Part shown: piece by piece, positions 43,650 to 55,240 of the stretch
How the letters are laid out: every line of letters begins with the position of its first letter
How positions within the stretch are numbered: position 1 is the stretch's first letter
Assembly: GCA_021234155.1 (NCBI GenBank)
Contig: JAJEKV010000077.1
Location: 2,669,991-2,733,990 of the forward strand
Length of the DNA: 64,000 bases
Reading direction: 5' to 3'
Origin: Isoetes taiwanensis
Taxonomy: Eukaryota > Streptophyta > Lycopodiopsida > Isoetales > Isoetaceae
Position numbers and translations under genes: made by a program
Notes under the pieces: generated by a model
Told to the model about the DNA's origin: nothing
The model's database searches: none
Seen by the model: only the letters and a program-made list of their open reading frames with translations

Positions 43650-44110
43650 CGAGATGTGCTATATGGATTTGTCAGCATTTATATAAGCCAATCCTTGCTC
43701 CATGCTATATGGGCTTCATGATAAATTTCAGATTGCTTACATCTGTATGGCCAAGTCTCTCATGCCAAGTTTTAAAGTAGGAAGTACAACAACATTTATT
43801 AAATTTGATCCATCAATGTGAAAGCCAAATGTCGTTTAGCCATTTCGTATGTGAGAATCACCCTACAATAAAGCTTTTCAAAATGTACTTGATAACCAAG
43901 ATCTATTAACTGAGTGACTGAAATGAGATTCCTAATTAGATTTCGTACATAGTACATTATCAAGAACCATTGGTTTCCCTTTCAAGTCCGATAATTCCAA
44001 CAAGCCAGCTCAACCTTCTGCAAATTTCCATCACCCATTGCACATAACATGAGTTTCTGTAGACCTTACCCTTAAGCTTAGACGGCGACTTCTATAAGCT
44101 CCACTCTCTC
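43650..44110 (-). pseudogene. copia protease/pre-integrase region fragment
   Basis: The minus strand reads, through several stops, 'GLLELSDLKGKPMVLDNVL' and 'GFHIDGSNLINVV', matching the stretch between protease and integrase in copia polyproteins (the V-L-x-NVL..P.L..NL motif). It is separated from its gag by the LINE terminus at 44,110-44,206. Heavily decayed. Confidence 0.55.
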
Positions 44111-44129
44111 CTAGTAGTAATGATTGTAC

Positions 44130-44206
44130 TAGCCCATTGTATGGGTCCCATGACCTATTGGTCTCCGTGGACGTTAAAAAAACTATTCTATTCTATTCTA
44201 TTCTAT
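44130..44206 (+). mobile_element. short LINE 3' terminus with (CTATT)n tail
   Basis: 'catgacctattggtctccgtggacgttaaaaaaa' (given here only by its core 'ctccgtggacgttaaaa') is followed by (CTATT)n at ~44,187-44,206. It splits a copia gag/protease fragment and gives the clearest 3' terminal sequence of this LINE family. Confidence 0.65.
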
Positions 44207-44219
44207 TCAAAAAATACTG

Positions 44220-44840
44220 ACATCAATTTAAAATTCTTACTTTAGCATCTTTATCTTGTGCTTCATCTAACTCTTCTTCTTCTGTGGCTGCAAATTGATT
44301 GCTATAGACCTGCCCCTACCTCTGCCGCATCCGTATTTGCAATAATATTATAAGTTTTTCAAAGAAATCTTTGATGTCATCCTTATCATGATACTTCAAA
44401 TCTCTCCTTGTCCAAGACGTCCAGCTAAAGAAGATTAAATGTGATACGTTTTTAACATATAGTTCCACATTTCCCATGGAGACATCCCTCTTATTCTAAG
44501 CAAAATGCTGGATCATTTTGCTAGTTATCATAGCTTTTGCTTCAAGTATTTTCCCTTTAGCTGCAATATTTATTGCCGCACTAGATCCTCCACCACTTCC
44601 ATGATGCTGCATCTTTTTACGGGCTTGCACCAGTCCATGATGCTGCTGCTATTGCATAAGTTTTTTCTCGGCTAATTATTTGGACTACTCTGGAGTTTGC
44701 TCTTTGTTTGTAACAAATTCCCATAGCCCTTCAATCTTTAGCACCTCTTCATCCTTTCCCTGCGATACTTGGAATCCAGCTCCTCTCCTGAATACATCAA
44801 TTGCATGCAATAAGGAAGCTCCAAGTCTGTTGGCCATGTT
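44220..44840 (-). pseudogene. copia gag fragment
   Basis: The minus strand begins near 44,838 with 'MANRLGASLLHAIDVFRRGA' and 'LKIEGLWEFVTNKEQTPE', with 'AKAMITSKMI' and 'DLKYHDKDDIKDFFEKL' further on. These are the gag UBN2-type landmarks, interrupted by stops. Just upstream 'atcagagctgga' resembles a degraded primer site. Lies within the ~1.8-kb insertion (43,480-45,285) of the right arm of repeat 1. Confidence 0.7.
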
Positions 44841-45456
44841 GATCCAGCTCTGATTTCAAATGAAGATGCTATAGAGCAATAAAATTATCTAGCCAATTAG
44901 CACTTTCTATCCTAAGCTAAGAGCTTAGCTATTCCTTATGATTGAATCACTAGCCCTTTTACTTTTAACCATTAAACTCTTAAGCATTTGAATGCATTGG
45001 ATATTAATTCTTAACCATTGAATATTGTAAGAATTCTATTGTAGCAAACACATTGACCCAATCACTACTCATGGTTTGACTCAAAACCAAAATACATCAA
45101 ACCTGCTTAAGTACCTCTTGATTTATAATCGATTTGGCAACTGGGGTGCCGAATTGTTTGTTATTGCTCAGTATAAACAAAGTAATCCATTGGTTATGAC
45201 TAACGATTGGATCCATATTTAGTTGGGCGCCAACATAAAACCTAAAACAGTAACACCTCTGTGTGCACAAAATTTCCAAGTGGGCGTTCCCTTGTGTATA
45301 AAATAAATTAAATAGGTGTGATATAGGTTCAACCATTGAACCTATTATTTGACCTGATAATTCAAACAGAATCTAGTCATTGACTTCATTCAGCATTCCC
45401 AGTCCTTTCCTGGAGCACCAGCTTTCTTTGTTCCACAACTTACACAGGAAAAGGAT

Positions 45457-45892
45457 GTGGAAAATATGAGGACCATACTGCCAAATTATAAAGATAGTTT
45501 TTGGACCTGCAGTGTGAAAAAACTTGGATATTCTGGAATTGCTTTGATATCTTGGATATGGTCTTTTTACGAAGTTAAACACAATCATTTTTCAATTTGT
45601 TAAATTTTTGTTATAACTGCATGCAGACCATAATGAATATATGTACACTAATAACTCCCATCTGGTGCGGTTGTTAAATTCTACTTGACAATCTTATGCT
45701 AAACAGGTGAATCATGCATCAGTAACATATGGTCTCGGTGTACTAGGACACGATTATGAAGGTCGCCTCATCACAACAGACTTTGGTTCATTTTTTCCGG
45801 TATCTGTTTATGTTCCTAACTCTGGAGAGAAGCTACATAGACTAGTAAACCTGGGATTCGGCACTAACTTCCTACCTGAAGGTAGCCTTTGA
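45457..45892 (+). pseudogene. AP endonuclease fragment, copy 2
   Basis: Mirror of 19,531-19,970. First exon ~45,460-45,560 ('[20 protein letters not shown]'); second exon 45,707-45,892 ('VTYGLGVLGHDYEGRLITTD', 'VSVYVPNSGEKLHRLVNL'), preceded by an intron acceptor. The second exon is nearer the family consensus here in some places (YVPNSGEKL) and worse in others. Catalytic parts are missing as in copy 1. Confidence 0.8.
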
Positions 45893-46716
45893 ATTGGATG
45901 TAAAGGAGGGGCTTTTTTTGGCAAGCCTAGACTCAACCAGCCTGGTACCCCAAGCACTTACATCCTCATCATCTAAAAGTAAATAGCCCAAGATCCTGCC
46001 AATGCTAAGCTTAAGCATGAAATAACGATACCCTTGATAGGTCATTTTTGAAAACTGGTGGACTACTGCATATTCTGAAAGAACCTAGTGCTGCACCCAG
46101 CTGGGATGAGGCTTTAGGGGATCAAACAGTCCCTAGGCTAATTGGGAGTGCAATATGAGACTCTGCAGTAGAACGATATAGATTACGAGCCAAAGGCCTT
46201 GCCCACCAATTAGTGTGCATTCCTATCTACAAAGAGCTTTGAAGAAAGACGAAAGGAAGTGGATTTGTAACCTCTTTTCATTAATTTGCTGTGCCACTCT
46301 GTCACTAAGAATTCCCATCCTTTAAGATAAAGCCTTAAGCTTAATGGATCAGAATTTCCCCTAGATCTTGCATAAATCAGATGCTATGAAATGGAATTTA
46401 AAAGAAATATTTTTATGGTACCAACTTGTTTCTCTACTAGACATTTAGCTTTTTATCCTTGTGTCCTTTCCTATATATGTCTTGTGTCCTATTAGACTTA
46501 GTCCTTAGCACTTTAGACTAACACCTAAGTCCATGGTCTTAAAAGTAATCTTATAGCAGATAGACCAGATATCAATATCTTTAATGAACCAGGCTAATTA
46601 TCACCCTCAACGCATACATATATCTGAGAGGTGAATGTTAGTCCACCTCAAGATCTTGGACAGCTATAACATCATATTGAAAATGAAATTATAATACAAG
46701 GATCTCGGAGATATAC

Positions 46717-47795
46717 CTGTGCTGGCCGAGGTGACCAGCAACCCAAATTGACTATTCGATTGTATAAGCATTGATCGAATATGGCCCTATTCTATATGAA
46801 GCACAGACACATGAGGAGAAAGAAAGTTATTTGCAATGCATCTAAAGAAATGGTCCTCTTCTAAATACATGCCTTTTGTAGAAGCGAAACACACTTCAAA
46901 TGGCTTCGTGATATTCCATAAGCAAGGCATGCTTGCCCCATAAAGAAATAGTCAATTTCATAAAGACTTGTCATTCTACTAACTCCAGAGGTAGGTACAA
47001 CATTGCCCACCATGAAGCATCAGAAGACCAACAACTATCCTAGGATACATGTGTCTAACTACAGATCTGGTTTTATTATGTGATGAATGCGAAAACCATT
47101 GTTGGATTAATAACAAATCAAAACAATGTGATAAAAAACACTCAAACCCTTCAACCAGTGGTATAGAGGATGGGACAATTCAACCAGCATAGCAATGCTT
47201 CAATCTCCAAAACCAGAACCACAAGCAATCTATGGAGAGAGAGGAAAGAACTCAAAGAACTTCACTTGTGCACTTGCTTCCAAAACTTCAGTACTAGAAT
47301 CGTGCTCTGAAGGTCATAGAGACAAAAGGCCTTCCAGAGAAGTTCATATATCTATTTTCTTTCCAAGAAACAACCCCTCGCCATTTGATTTCGGTTCATT
47401 GCACTCCCCATGTTGCTCACATCTAACTGTAGTAGCAAAAGTTTGAAGACATGTTTTGGAGATAAAGATCTACAACCTTAAGCCTATAATATCATGCTTG
47501 ATTCCATATCTTACATGCATCACGAATGCATTGTACACATTGATCCAGAAAGCTAACTTCTCGTTTTGTTTCATTTTAATTTGGATCAAAAGCCGTTCAA
47601 GCTGCTCTACCATTGACCTGCAACATTTGGAAGAAGATGAAAATCTTCTTGCGGAACAAGAACATCCGAATAAGCATAGGATGAATTGAAGCAAACCTGA
47701 AGTTCCAAAGAACACGAGCTTCATATGTTAATCGATCTTTGTCCACTCGTATCCATGGCACTTCAATCTCAACTGTTGAAACGATATGTCTTGCA
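46717..47795 (-). pseudogene. DUF547 gene fragment, copy 3
   Basis: Mirror-image copy with the same exon order on the minus strand. Exon 1 (near 47,790-47,700) reads 'STVEIEVPWIRVDKDRLTYE' without the TGA found in copies 1 and 2, so it keeps the ancestral sense codon there. Exon 2 (47,620-47,515) is frameshifted near 47,585 ('ERLLIQIKMKQNEK'). Exons 3 and 4 lie near 46,920-46,865 and 46,791-46,717. All three copies are therefore broken, but at different places. Confidence 0.8.
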
Positions 47796-47954
47796 CAGGA
47801 CGACACCCTTGTGTACATTGACTCATCTCAATCGCTCAAAGAATACAATGGATAGTGGATACGATGGATGCCGGTTAGCCGGTTTGCACAACGGCTGCCC
47901 AGCAACAGGGGCGACCGACAGTTTACAGGTTGCAGGAAGTTTGGAGCAGTTTTT

Positions 47955-48000
47955 GGTATATTCTAGGCATATGTTGGCATATACTAGAAATATACCAAAA
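47955..48000. repeat. imperfect palindrome, third location
   Basis: Mirror of 17,426-17,472: 'ggtatattctaggcatatg' faces 'catatactagaaatatacc'. Confidence 0.6.
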
Positions 48001-48429
48001 ACCCACATGAGCAAGGGATTGCCCCTCTAGGGGAAACCCAAAAAGGGCGTATGACTTTGCATACACGTGCTTACTATGTATTTGTATGTATAAAATGTAT
48101 CTCTTGTCTATAATAGCATGACTTGCGAGTTCTAAATTCTAGGTTGATCCCTGCCATGCCTACAATAGTTATATGCCCCACTAATTTTGTGCCCCTTCAA
48201 TTTAATAAGTCTATCTTCACATTCTTTATTACGTAGGGCCTACACATTGTGCCATAGAGAAACAAAGCAACTTTTTAACACGGACCATTTGTAATTTTCT
48301 TAACATGTAATGTTGCGAGTTGTCAAGTGGTGAATTTAACTTTCCGGCAATTTATTCCATTCTATTTGAAAGCAATCGTGTATAAATTGCAAAGCAAATG
48401 TATGTACATATATATTACCAAAGAAAGAA

Positions 48430-48990
48430 GATTAAATACTTATTTTCTCCAAAGAGCCTCACCACTGCAAACTTTAACTCGAAAACAAGTTTGTTGTAAA
48501 GTCCCTGATTCTAAAACAAATACCTCCAATCTTGATACTGATGGAAAGCTTTCGAAGAATGCTTTCCAACGGTATAAGAACACATGAAACAAATTTTTGG
48601 ATCAAAAGTTACAGCAAAAATCGTGCCGCTTCACCACTGCAAACCCTAACCCAAAAATAAATCTGTTTCACACTCCCTGATTCTAAAAACAAAGCACCCT
48701 AATCTTGATACTGATGGAAAGCTCTCGAAGGAAGATTTCCAGGACGCGAGAATCACACGAAACCGAGTCTTGGATCAAAAGTTAACAAAGAAAGGGATGC
48801 TGGAAACTGGCAAATCCCTGGCAAGCCCTAAACTCTGAGCTAATAAAGTCGCTGAACCTCCCTGTTTTTGTTGCCAGAACCCTACAAAAGTGGTGTGAAT
48901 AGGAACCTCTTTGAATAAGCTTTCAAATGACACCAAGATTGTGCCAATCCGACTGCGAATGTAGGAGATATGGTTGTTTTAGAAAAAATG
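48430..48990. repeat. degenerate ~180-bp tandem repeat, mirror copy
   Basis: Mirror of 16,440-16,990, with the same unit landmarks ('cttgatactgatggaaagct', 'ggatcaaaagtta'). Confidence 0.7.
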
Positions 48991-48999
48991 GTGCGAATC

Positions 49000-50523
49000 G
49001 CCTACTTGCTTGGAGGAAAGCCATGGAAGAAGAGATGAATGCTTTTCAAAGAACAAGGGAAGAACATAGTAGATAATAAGTGTATATTTAAGCTCAAACC
49101 TGAATCGAATGAAAATGGGCAAAAATATATAGTTAGATTGGCAGCAAAATGTTATCACAAAAGAGGGGACTAGATTATGATGAAACATTTTCTCCAATAG
49201 TCAAATTGTCATGCATCAGGATGCTATGCATTTGCTAATGCTAAAAGATCTCGAAATACATCACATGGATGTAAGCATTTACGTTCTCTGATGCAAAATT
49301 AGATGAAGAATTTTTTATGAAACAAGCAGAAGAGTTTGAAGTTAGAAATAATCTAGTGTGAAAACTAAACAGCACATTGTTCGTGTTGAAACATGCACCT
49401 TGCCAATGCTATATTTGCATGGATAAATATCTCAGCGAAAAGAATTTCTCAAAGCTACAAATAGATGGCATTATATGTATTGCAAAACAAGGAGTTAGTT
49501 ATTGCATTATTGCCGTATATGTTGATGATTGCATCATGATTGCTAATGCCTTGACATGTTTGGATAAGTGCAAGGCAATGCTCAAAGGAAAGTTAGATTT
49601 AGGGGAACTCAAAAGATTTTTAGAAATCGAAGTGCATAGAGATCGAGTAAACAAGAAACTGACACTCAACCAAAAGTCAAATATTCAAGATATGGAAGGA
49701 AGGAAGTATATTTTAACGTCCGCGGAGGCCAAAAGCTTTGGATTGGAATTTTGTAAGGCAATACATACTCCTCTAGTCCCTAATCGTAAGATTTCAGAAG
49801 AAATATGTCCCGAAACAACAAAAGATGTCGGAAGGGGCACTTTATAGAGAACTAATAGAATGCATATATATGTATCTAACTGCACCAGACCTAATATTGC
49901 ATTCTCAATAAGTCTGCAAAATAGATACTCAAATAATCCAGGGAAAATGTAGACAATTGGCAAAAGAGTCTTGAAAATTTTGAAAGAAACTCAAGATCAA
50001 GGCATTTGCTATTCTAGTGAAGATTTGACTCTCACAGGCTATTGTGATGCAGACTGGGCATCAGACCTAGACTATAGAAAAACCACTTCAGGATTTTCAA
50101 TTCACCTTGGAGGTGCATCAATTGCATGGAAATTTAAAAAGCAATCCAGTATTGCAATGTCATCAGCTGAAGCTGAATATACTGCAGATACTCTAGTTGT
50201 TAGGGAAATTATATGGACCAGAAGGTCGTTAGATGAACGTGGTATTGTTCAAACAGATCCTACTATTTTTCTTAGTGATAGTCAGAGTTGTATAACCATT
50301 ACTAAGAATTCAGTTTTGCCCCAAAGGACGAAACACATTGAGCTTCACATACATTTCATAAGAAAAATGGTTAGCAAGAAATATATTACAGTCATATAAG
50401 TTGGTGCACAGGATCAAGTTACAGATATCTTCACAAAAGAATTGCCTAAGATGAAGTTCAATAAGTTCAAACATTTACTTGGAGTTACATGACAAAACGT
50501 GTCACATGACTCTCGTGAAATAT
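49000..50523 (+). pseudogene. copia family 2 RT-RNase H fragment (right arm)
   Basis: Mirror of 15,030-16,440. The RT part runs in frame from 49,377: 'LKHAPCQCYICMDKYLSE', an intact YVDD box at 49,518-49,529, then 'LDLGELKRFLEIEVHRDRV'. The frame reads through a 34-bp LINE-tail insertion (49,696-49,729) and ends at 49,847. RNase H is open from 49,971 to 50,399 ('LTLTGYCDADWASDLDYRKT', 'AMSSAEAEYTADTL', 'TKHIELHIHFIRKM'). No primer site, gag or LTR pair belongs to it, so it is a truncated relic although better preserved than its sister. Confidence 0.85.
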
Positions 50524-51046
50524 AGAATCCGACGGTTCAGCCTTCACCGAGATTTCAAATATTTGTTTAGCTCAAAACAATTTGCCTAGCGCAATGCTCT
50601 AAAGAAGCAATATTCATCTTTCTAGTATCTTATAACAATTTAGGTATCATTGAACATAATGACATCATATTAAGAGATGATGTTCTAGGTACCATTGCAA
50701 TTTTCCTGATACAAACAATACAATACAGATAATGTGATCTGACACATTACAACATTCCCTCTTCAGATCATTTTTGTGTTAAGCAATTTAACTGAGGCAA
50801 ATCACCCGTCTTACCTTTTGCGCTGAATACAAATCACTTTTCTTAACCTTTTGTGCATAATATATTCAACATCATTGACCTGAATAATCTTTTGCATCAT
50901 GTCCCCTCTGAATTATATATTGCATGCATCATGTTGTCTCTGAACTCTATGGTGCATGCATGTACAAGATCGCTGTAAAACTCAACTTAATAAAATTTTG
51001 ACCGTAAATGAAGCACCTATATAAAAAAAATTTCTTGCTGCATATA
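50524..51046 (-). repeat. copia family 2 LTR fragment in flipped orientation
   Basis: At 50,523/50,524 the plus-strand copia 3' part changes abruptly into minus-strand LTR DNA ('gaatccgacggttcagcc' onward) that is a direct repeat of 29,496-29,990. This is the outer breakpoint of inverted repeat 1. Confidence 0.7.
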
Positions 51047-51296
51047 ACCTTGCCATCGCTTTCTTCAAACTTTTGAGGTGATCTCTTGATCTTCCCTTTT
51101 TTTGCTTTGAACCTGCTCAAGATTATTAAAAAGTTAAATGCATCTGAAAGAAGTCTGAGGTAAGAACAAAACAAAAATATGCCCACAGTATGTACCTGTT
51201 TTTGTGGTGAAATTTGCTTGTGTTTCTTAGATTTCTTGGACAAATGAACAGCTCGAGCAACACTTCCGGAGCCCCCTTAAGACTACAGATGTTTCC
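51047..51296 (-). pseudogene. Lys-rich two-exon gene fragment between LTR halves
   Basis: About 250 bp with no other copy in the window. On the minus strand an exon-like segment reads 'GSVARAVHLSKKSKKHKQIS' and ends CAAAAACAG/gtacat. After an ~80-bp intron-like gap ending 'cttgagcag', a second Lys-rich segment reads 'FKAKKGKIKRSPQKFEESDG', although its frame does not join exon 1 without a one-base adjustment. It lies exactly where the flanking LTR DNA switches orientation. Source gene unknown. Confidence 0.4.
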
Positions 51297-51849
51297 TTTC
51301 TAGCTCCATAACCGTCGGACTATCAATGTCAAATCGTCTACAGTGTTATAGTCAATAACAAAGTTAAAGTGTTGTGCTATAGTGAATTTCAAGGTTTCTT
51401 GATGATCTAAGATTAATATTACTTGATATTTAGTTCATCTCCAAAAATATGCTCGCTAAATTCAAATACTATTGACTAGCTGAAATTGAGTGACAAAATT
51501 ACTTTAAAGTCGTATTTAATTAAAGTGGGACTCATTCCATTCCCATTTTTTTTCGGAACCCGGTTAATTTACATAAAAAGGAGCACCCCGACCCGAAAAC
51601 TATCCTTAATTCGAATTTTTGAATAAAACTCCGCATCCAAGCTTTGCTTCAGTTTTCCCTGGTTAGCGAGTCGAGAACAAGAACAATGCAATTGAAACAA
51701 AGAAAATTCATTAAAGTTTGAAACCAAAGATCTAGTTGAAAAAGATTCTTAGTTGGATATTTTGGCTCTATTTTCTTGGGTGGGTAGACAAGAGATCACA
51801 AATTCCAACAAAAATTAAGCAAATTGTTTACTTAATCACCAAAAAATAC

Positions 51850-52240
51850 TAGTTTTGAGATACCTTATATTTATAAATGGGCTCATTACAATATATATTA
51901 CAGTGGGTGAAGAGACCATAGTGGTCGAATGGGCACAATGATTACACGCTCTTCACACATGAGCGGCAAAGGGGCGTGGAGCTCTCTCCAAGTCACTTGA
52001 GCAACTTGAGGACGATAGAAATTTGTATGAGGAGTTCCTTCATGGGCCACGTGCTTGTATGTCCAACTCGATGTCACCACCCTCTTCTCGGCACCTTTCT
52101 TCAATGAACTAGTCTTTTCATTGCTCCCAAGCATGTACTATCGGTTGAGATAAGGACGCAAAAGACAAAATCAAGTTAGTCAAGTGATGCTACAAAAAAA
52201 AAAAATAAAATAAAAGACAATTCTTAGGGCCATTTTGAAA
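51850..52240. other. no gene supported
   Basis: A 78-codon minus-strand frame (52,134-51,898) has mixed composition and no recognised motif. The neighbouring DNA is unremarkable. Confidence 0.35.
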
Positions 52241-52250
52241 ATACAGGCTG

Positions 52251-52757
52251 AGAGCCTTTCGACTTCGCTGAAGTGAGAAAGGTAGCTCGAAGGGAAAAAC
52301 AGGTTTTCTCAGTCGAGAAAGGCCTTTCTCGAGACGAAAGGCGGAGTTCAAAGTTTAAAAACGTATAGGTAACAAAGCAAAAAAGGCCTTTCACTCGCTG
52401 AAAGTCGAGAAAGGCAGCTCAAAGCAAAAACGCAGGTTTTAGGGGTCGAAGGCCTTTCCCGACTGGGAGTCGAGAAAGGCAGCCAAAAGCAAAAACGCAG
52501 GTTTTAGGGTTGAGAAGGCCTTTCGAATTTCAGAAAGTAGAAAGGCAGCTCAAAGTGAAAACGTTAGGTTTGAGGGCCTTTCGACTCGCGAAAGCCTGAA
52601 AGGCGGCTTCGAACAAAAAAAGGCAATTTCAAGGGCCGAGATTATTTTTTGTTCGAGGCCTTTTCGACTCGCGAAGTCGAGAAAGAGCCTTCGAGCCCCC
52701 TTTCGACTTCGTGAGTCGAGAAAGGCAACTCAAAGTGCAAAATGCGGTTCTAAGCCC
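52251..52757. repeat. tandem array of ~8 units with internal hairpins
   Basis: Units of about 43-80 bp begin 'aaggcctttcgact' and contain 'agtcgagaaaggc', so each can fold on itself (CTTTC.CGACT against AGTCG.GAAAG). Most continue 'agctcaaagcaaaaacg', then a '(c)aggttttaggg' segment. Starts are near 52,254, 52,320, 52,383, 52,449, 52,515, 52,576, 52,656 and 52,699. Confidence 0.85.
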
Positions 52758-53398
52758 TTCAAACATCATATTACTATCGTTTATTCACATGTGATCAAAC
52801 ATACAACAAATGTGGCTTAACCTACTTGCCTACAAACATAGTTTCTACCTCCAATATCATAAAGTGCAAATCATTATTAGTTGCACCATATCCTATGTAT
52901 TTTCCAAGTGCACACTATACCTATGTATTTTTTTCTATGTATAATCGTGACCCAAAAATAGAATCCCCCATTCCCCTTTTTTAGTATATCAATGTTTTCT
53001 AATAAACACAATATCTTATCCTATATATTTCCTAATAAATACAATATCTTATGTATTTCCTAAATGCACACCATAACTATGCATTTCCTATGTATAGGTA
53101 GATAAAAAAAATAGTCAACCCCTAGTATATCAATGTTTTGACTTAAACATTGAAAATGTGCCTTGAAAATGTGCCCCTATAATGGCAACATAATGTGCAC
53201 AATGTGTGAAATTGGATTATAAATAGGCGTCAATTTATTTAATAATATTTTAATTCTTCATACCCAGTGGCCTTAGAAAAAATAACCCATTGGCCACGCT
53301 ATGTCCGTATTTTTTTCTTATGTACACCCTATTATTCCACTTTTTTCCTCCCACCCATGTTTAAGTTTGAAATTTGAAATTGAAAAAGAGGGGGAGAT
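52758..53398. other. AT-rich DNA, no gene seen
   Basis: Contains short repeated phrases ('cctatgtattt', 'cctaataaa.acaatatctta', 'atagtatatcaatgtttt') but no coding or structural feature. Confidence 0.5.
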
Positions 53399-54450
53399 TT
53401 GGTACATACCTTTGAATTGAAGAGATTTGGTACACTTATGAAATTGTGGCTATGGCGAACTCCCAAGATCGTGGCTATGGCGAACTCCCAAGATCGTGGC
53501 TATGGCACGGAAGCCGAGCTTTTCAACAACCATTTCTTCTCACGATGCGGAGCCAGATGCAGGATTTGTTTTCAAGAAGCGGAGCCGTCATTTCAGGATT
53601 TGTTTTCATATGCCGGATTTCCAGATGCAGGTCCGTCATGCGAGCTTCAAGTTAAGGCCCTTCCATTCCTTCACGGTAAGCTTCCATTCCTTCCATTCTT
53701 TCCATCCATTCCATTCCTTCCATTCTTTTAAACTTCTCGGCACCTTGCTTTGAAAATGTAGCCAGAGAACCGGATCTTGCTGCAGGTGCTGCAAAACAGG
53801 ACGAAAGCTTCAATCCGCATGGCAAGAGGTCGCCTACAGCCAAGATCGAGCTTCAGCTTTTGGGCGTTTTCTGGCCCCCATATCAGATGCCGGATTTGCC
53901 TTCAAGAAATGCAAAATGCCAAGAAATCTGTTAAAAAAACTCCTCTTCCTCTTGTTGTTCCTACTCCAGCCAAATCCCCTGTTTCTGCCCCTCCAGCTCC
54001 ATCTCCGACTCCTAAGAAAGCTTCCAAGCCTGCGTCCATATGTTTTCATCATATTTCTTCCAGCCTGCTTCCGGCTACTTCCGGCTTCCGAACTCAGAGG
54101 CCTGCTTCCGGCTACTTCCCAACTCGACAAAACTCGGCTAAAAGAAGGAGGCTCTAGGCTCCGAAGCATGCCTCGAGAGGCAAGAACACGGCGCCAGAGT
54201 ATGAAATAACCCAAAAAAGGGGCACTGTATGAGCTTGAACCTTGTCTTTTCTAATAATCCTCTGATTCTTGCCGTCCCCGCTTCATGCCTTAATCCACAA
54301 ACATGCACCCGGACGAAGGGAGGGCTTCTAAAATGCATTTTTCATAGGAAAAAATCAAACGATTGCTCCCTTTTTCTCTTAAAACTCGCTATTGCCTCCA
54401 TCTGGAAAGTCTGGCATATATGCATGCAATAACAGAGGATTGCAGCGATT
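53399..54450 (+). other. gene-like region with short unrecognised frames
   Basis: A 25-bp phrase ('atggcgaactcccaagatcg') is tandemly repeated near 53,446-53,500. A (TTCCA)n/(CCTT)n microsatellite lies at ~53,660-53,740. A 126-codon frame (53,777-54,157) contains a Lys-Lys, Ala-Pro-Ser-rich stretch ('VVPTPAKSPVSAPPAPSPTP') and a basic end. This could be a low-complexity linker of a captured gene; no family can be named and the alternative frames are equally open. Confidence 0.3.
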
Positions 54451-54840
54451 GAGCAGAGAGTAGAAGCAAGGGATTAGCCTATACTTCCCAACTCGGCTTC
54501 TTTGTTTAGTCTCCCGCTAAACTTAGACGGCTTGAATTTATGGGTTGGTCCTTATTTAAGAAATAAGCCCTCTGCTATCGAAAAGCTCTTTGTGTACTAT
54601 GGGTCTAAAAAACTATGACAACGGAGATGTAATTCTTGAAGCTGAGAACGATGATGAGAGCTCTCCAATTAATTGAGCAGGTTTTCCAATTTGTTTTTCC
54701 AATTCTCGACTCGGTAGTCGAGAAGAGAAGAGAATGGTTAATTATTTATTGTTTATAATTAATTAATTATATTATCAAGTGATTTAATTATATTATTTAA
54801 TTAATTACATTTATTAATTGTTAAATGGTTGTTTAGCTAT

Positions 54841-55240
54841 AGAACCCTCCTCCCTCCTTCTTTTGTCATGTTCCCCCTTTGCCTCTTTGCTCTTCCCCTT
54901 TGCCTCTTTGCTCTCCGCCTTTGCCCCTCCTCCTCCTCTTCCCCATGGTGCCCCCCCTCCCCTCCCCTTTGCCCTTCCCCCCCTCCCCCCTTCCCCCGCC
55001 TCCCCATTTGCTCTCCCCCCCCCTTTGCCCTTTTGCCCTCCTCCTGTGCTCCTTTGCCTTTCCCCTCCCTCCCTCCCTCCCTCCTGTCTCCCCTTCCTTC
55101 CTACTCTTCTTTCTCCACCTTCTCAACCCCCTTTTCGAACTTCCTCCCTCCCCCCCTTCTTCTAACTTATCCCCTTCCATTACTTCTCTCAACTTCTCCC
55201 CCAACTTCTCCCCTTCCCCTTCCCCCCCTCGATCTAACAA
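54841..55240. repeat. ~400-bp polypyrimidine tract
   Basis: Almost pure C/T on the plus strand with runs of C3-C8 and CCCT/CCTT units. Three long open frames across it, on both strands, arise only from the biased composition and should not be called genes. Confidence 0.9.

Noticed and set aside
52251-52757. CRISPR-like regular repeats
   Set aside because: Unit length varies, there are no unique spacers, and the surroundings are a plant nuclear transposon context.
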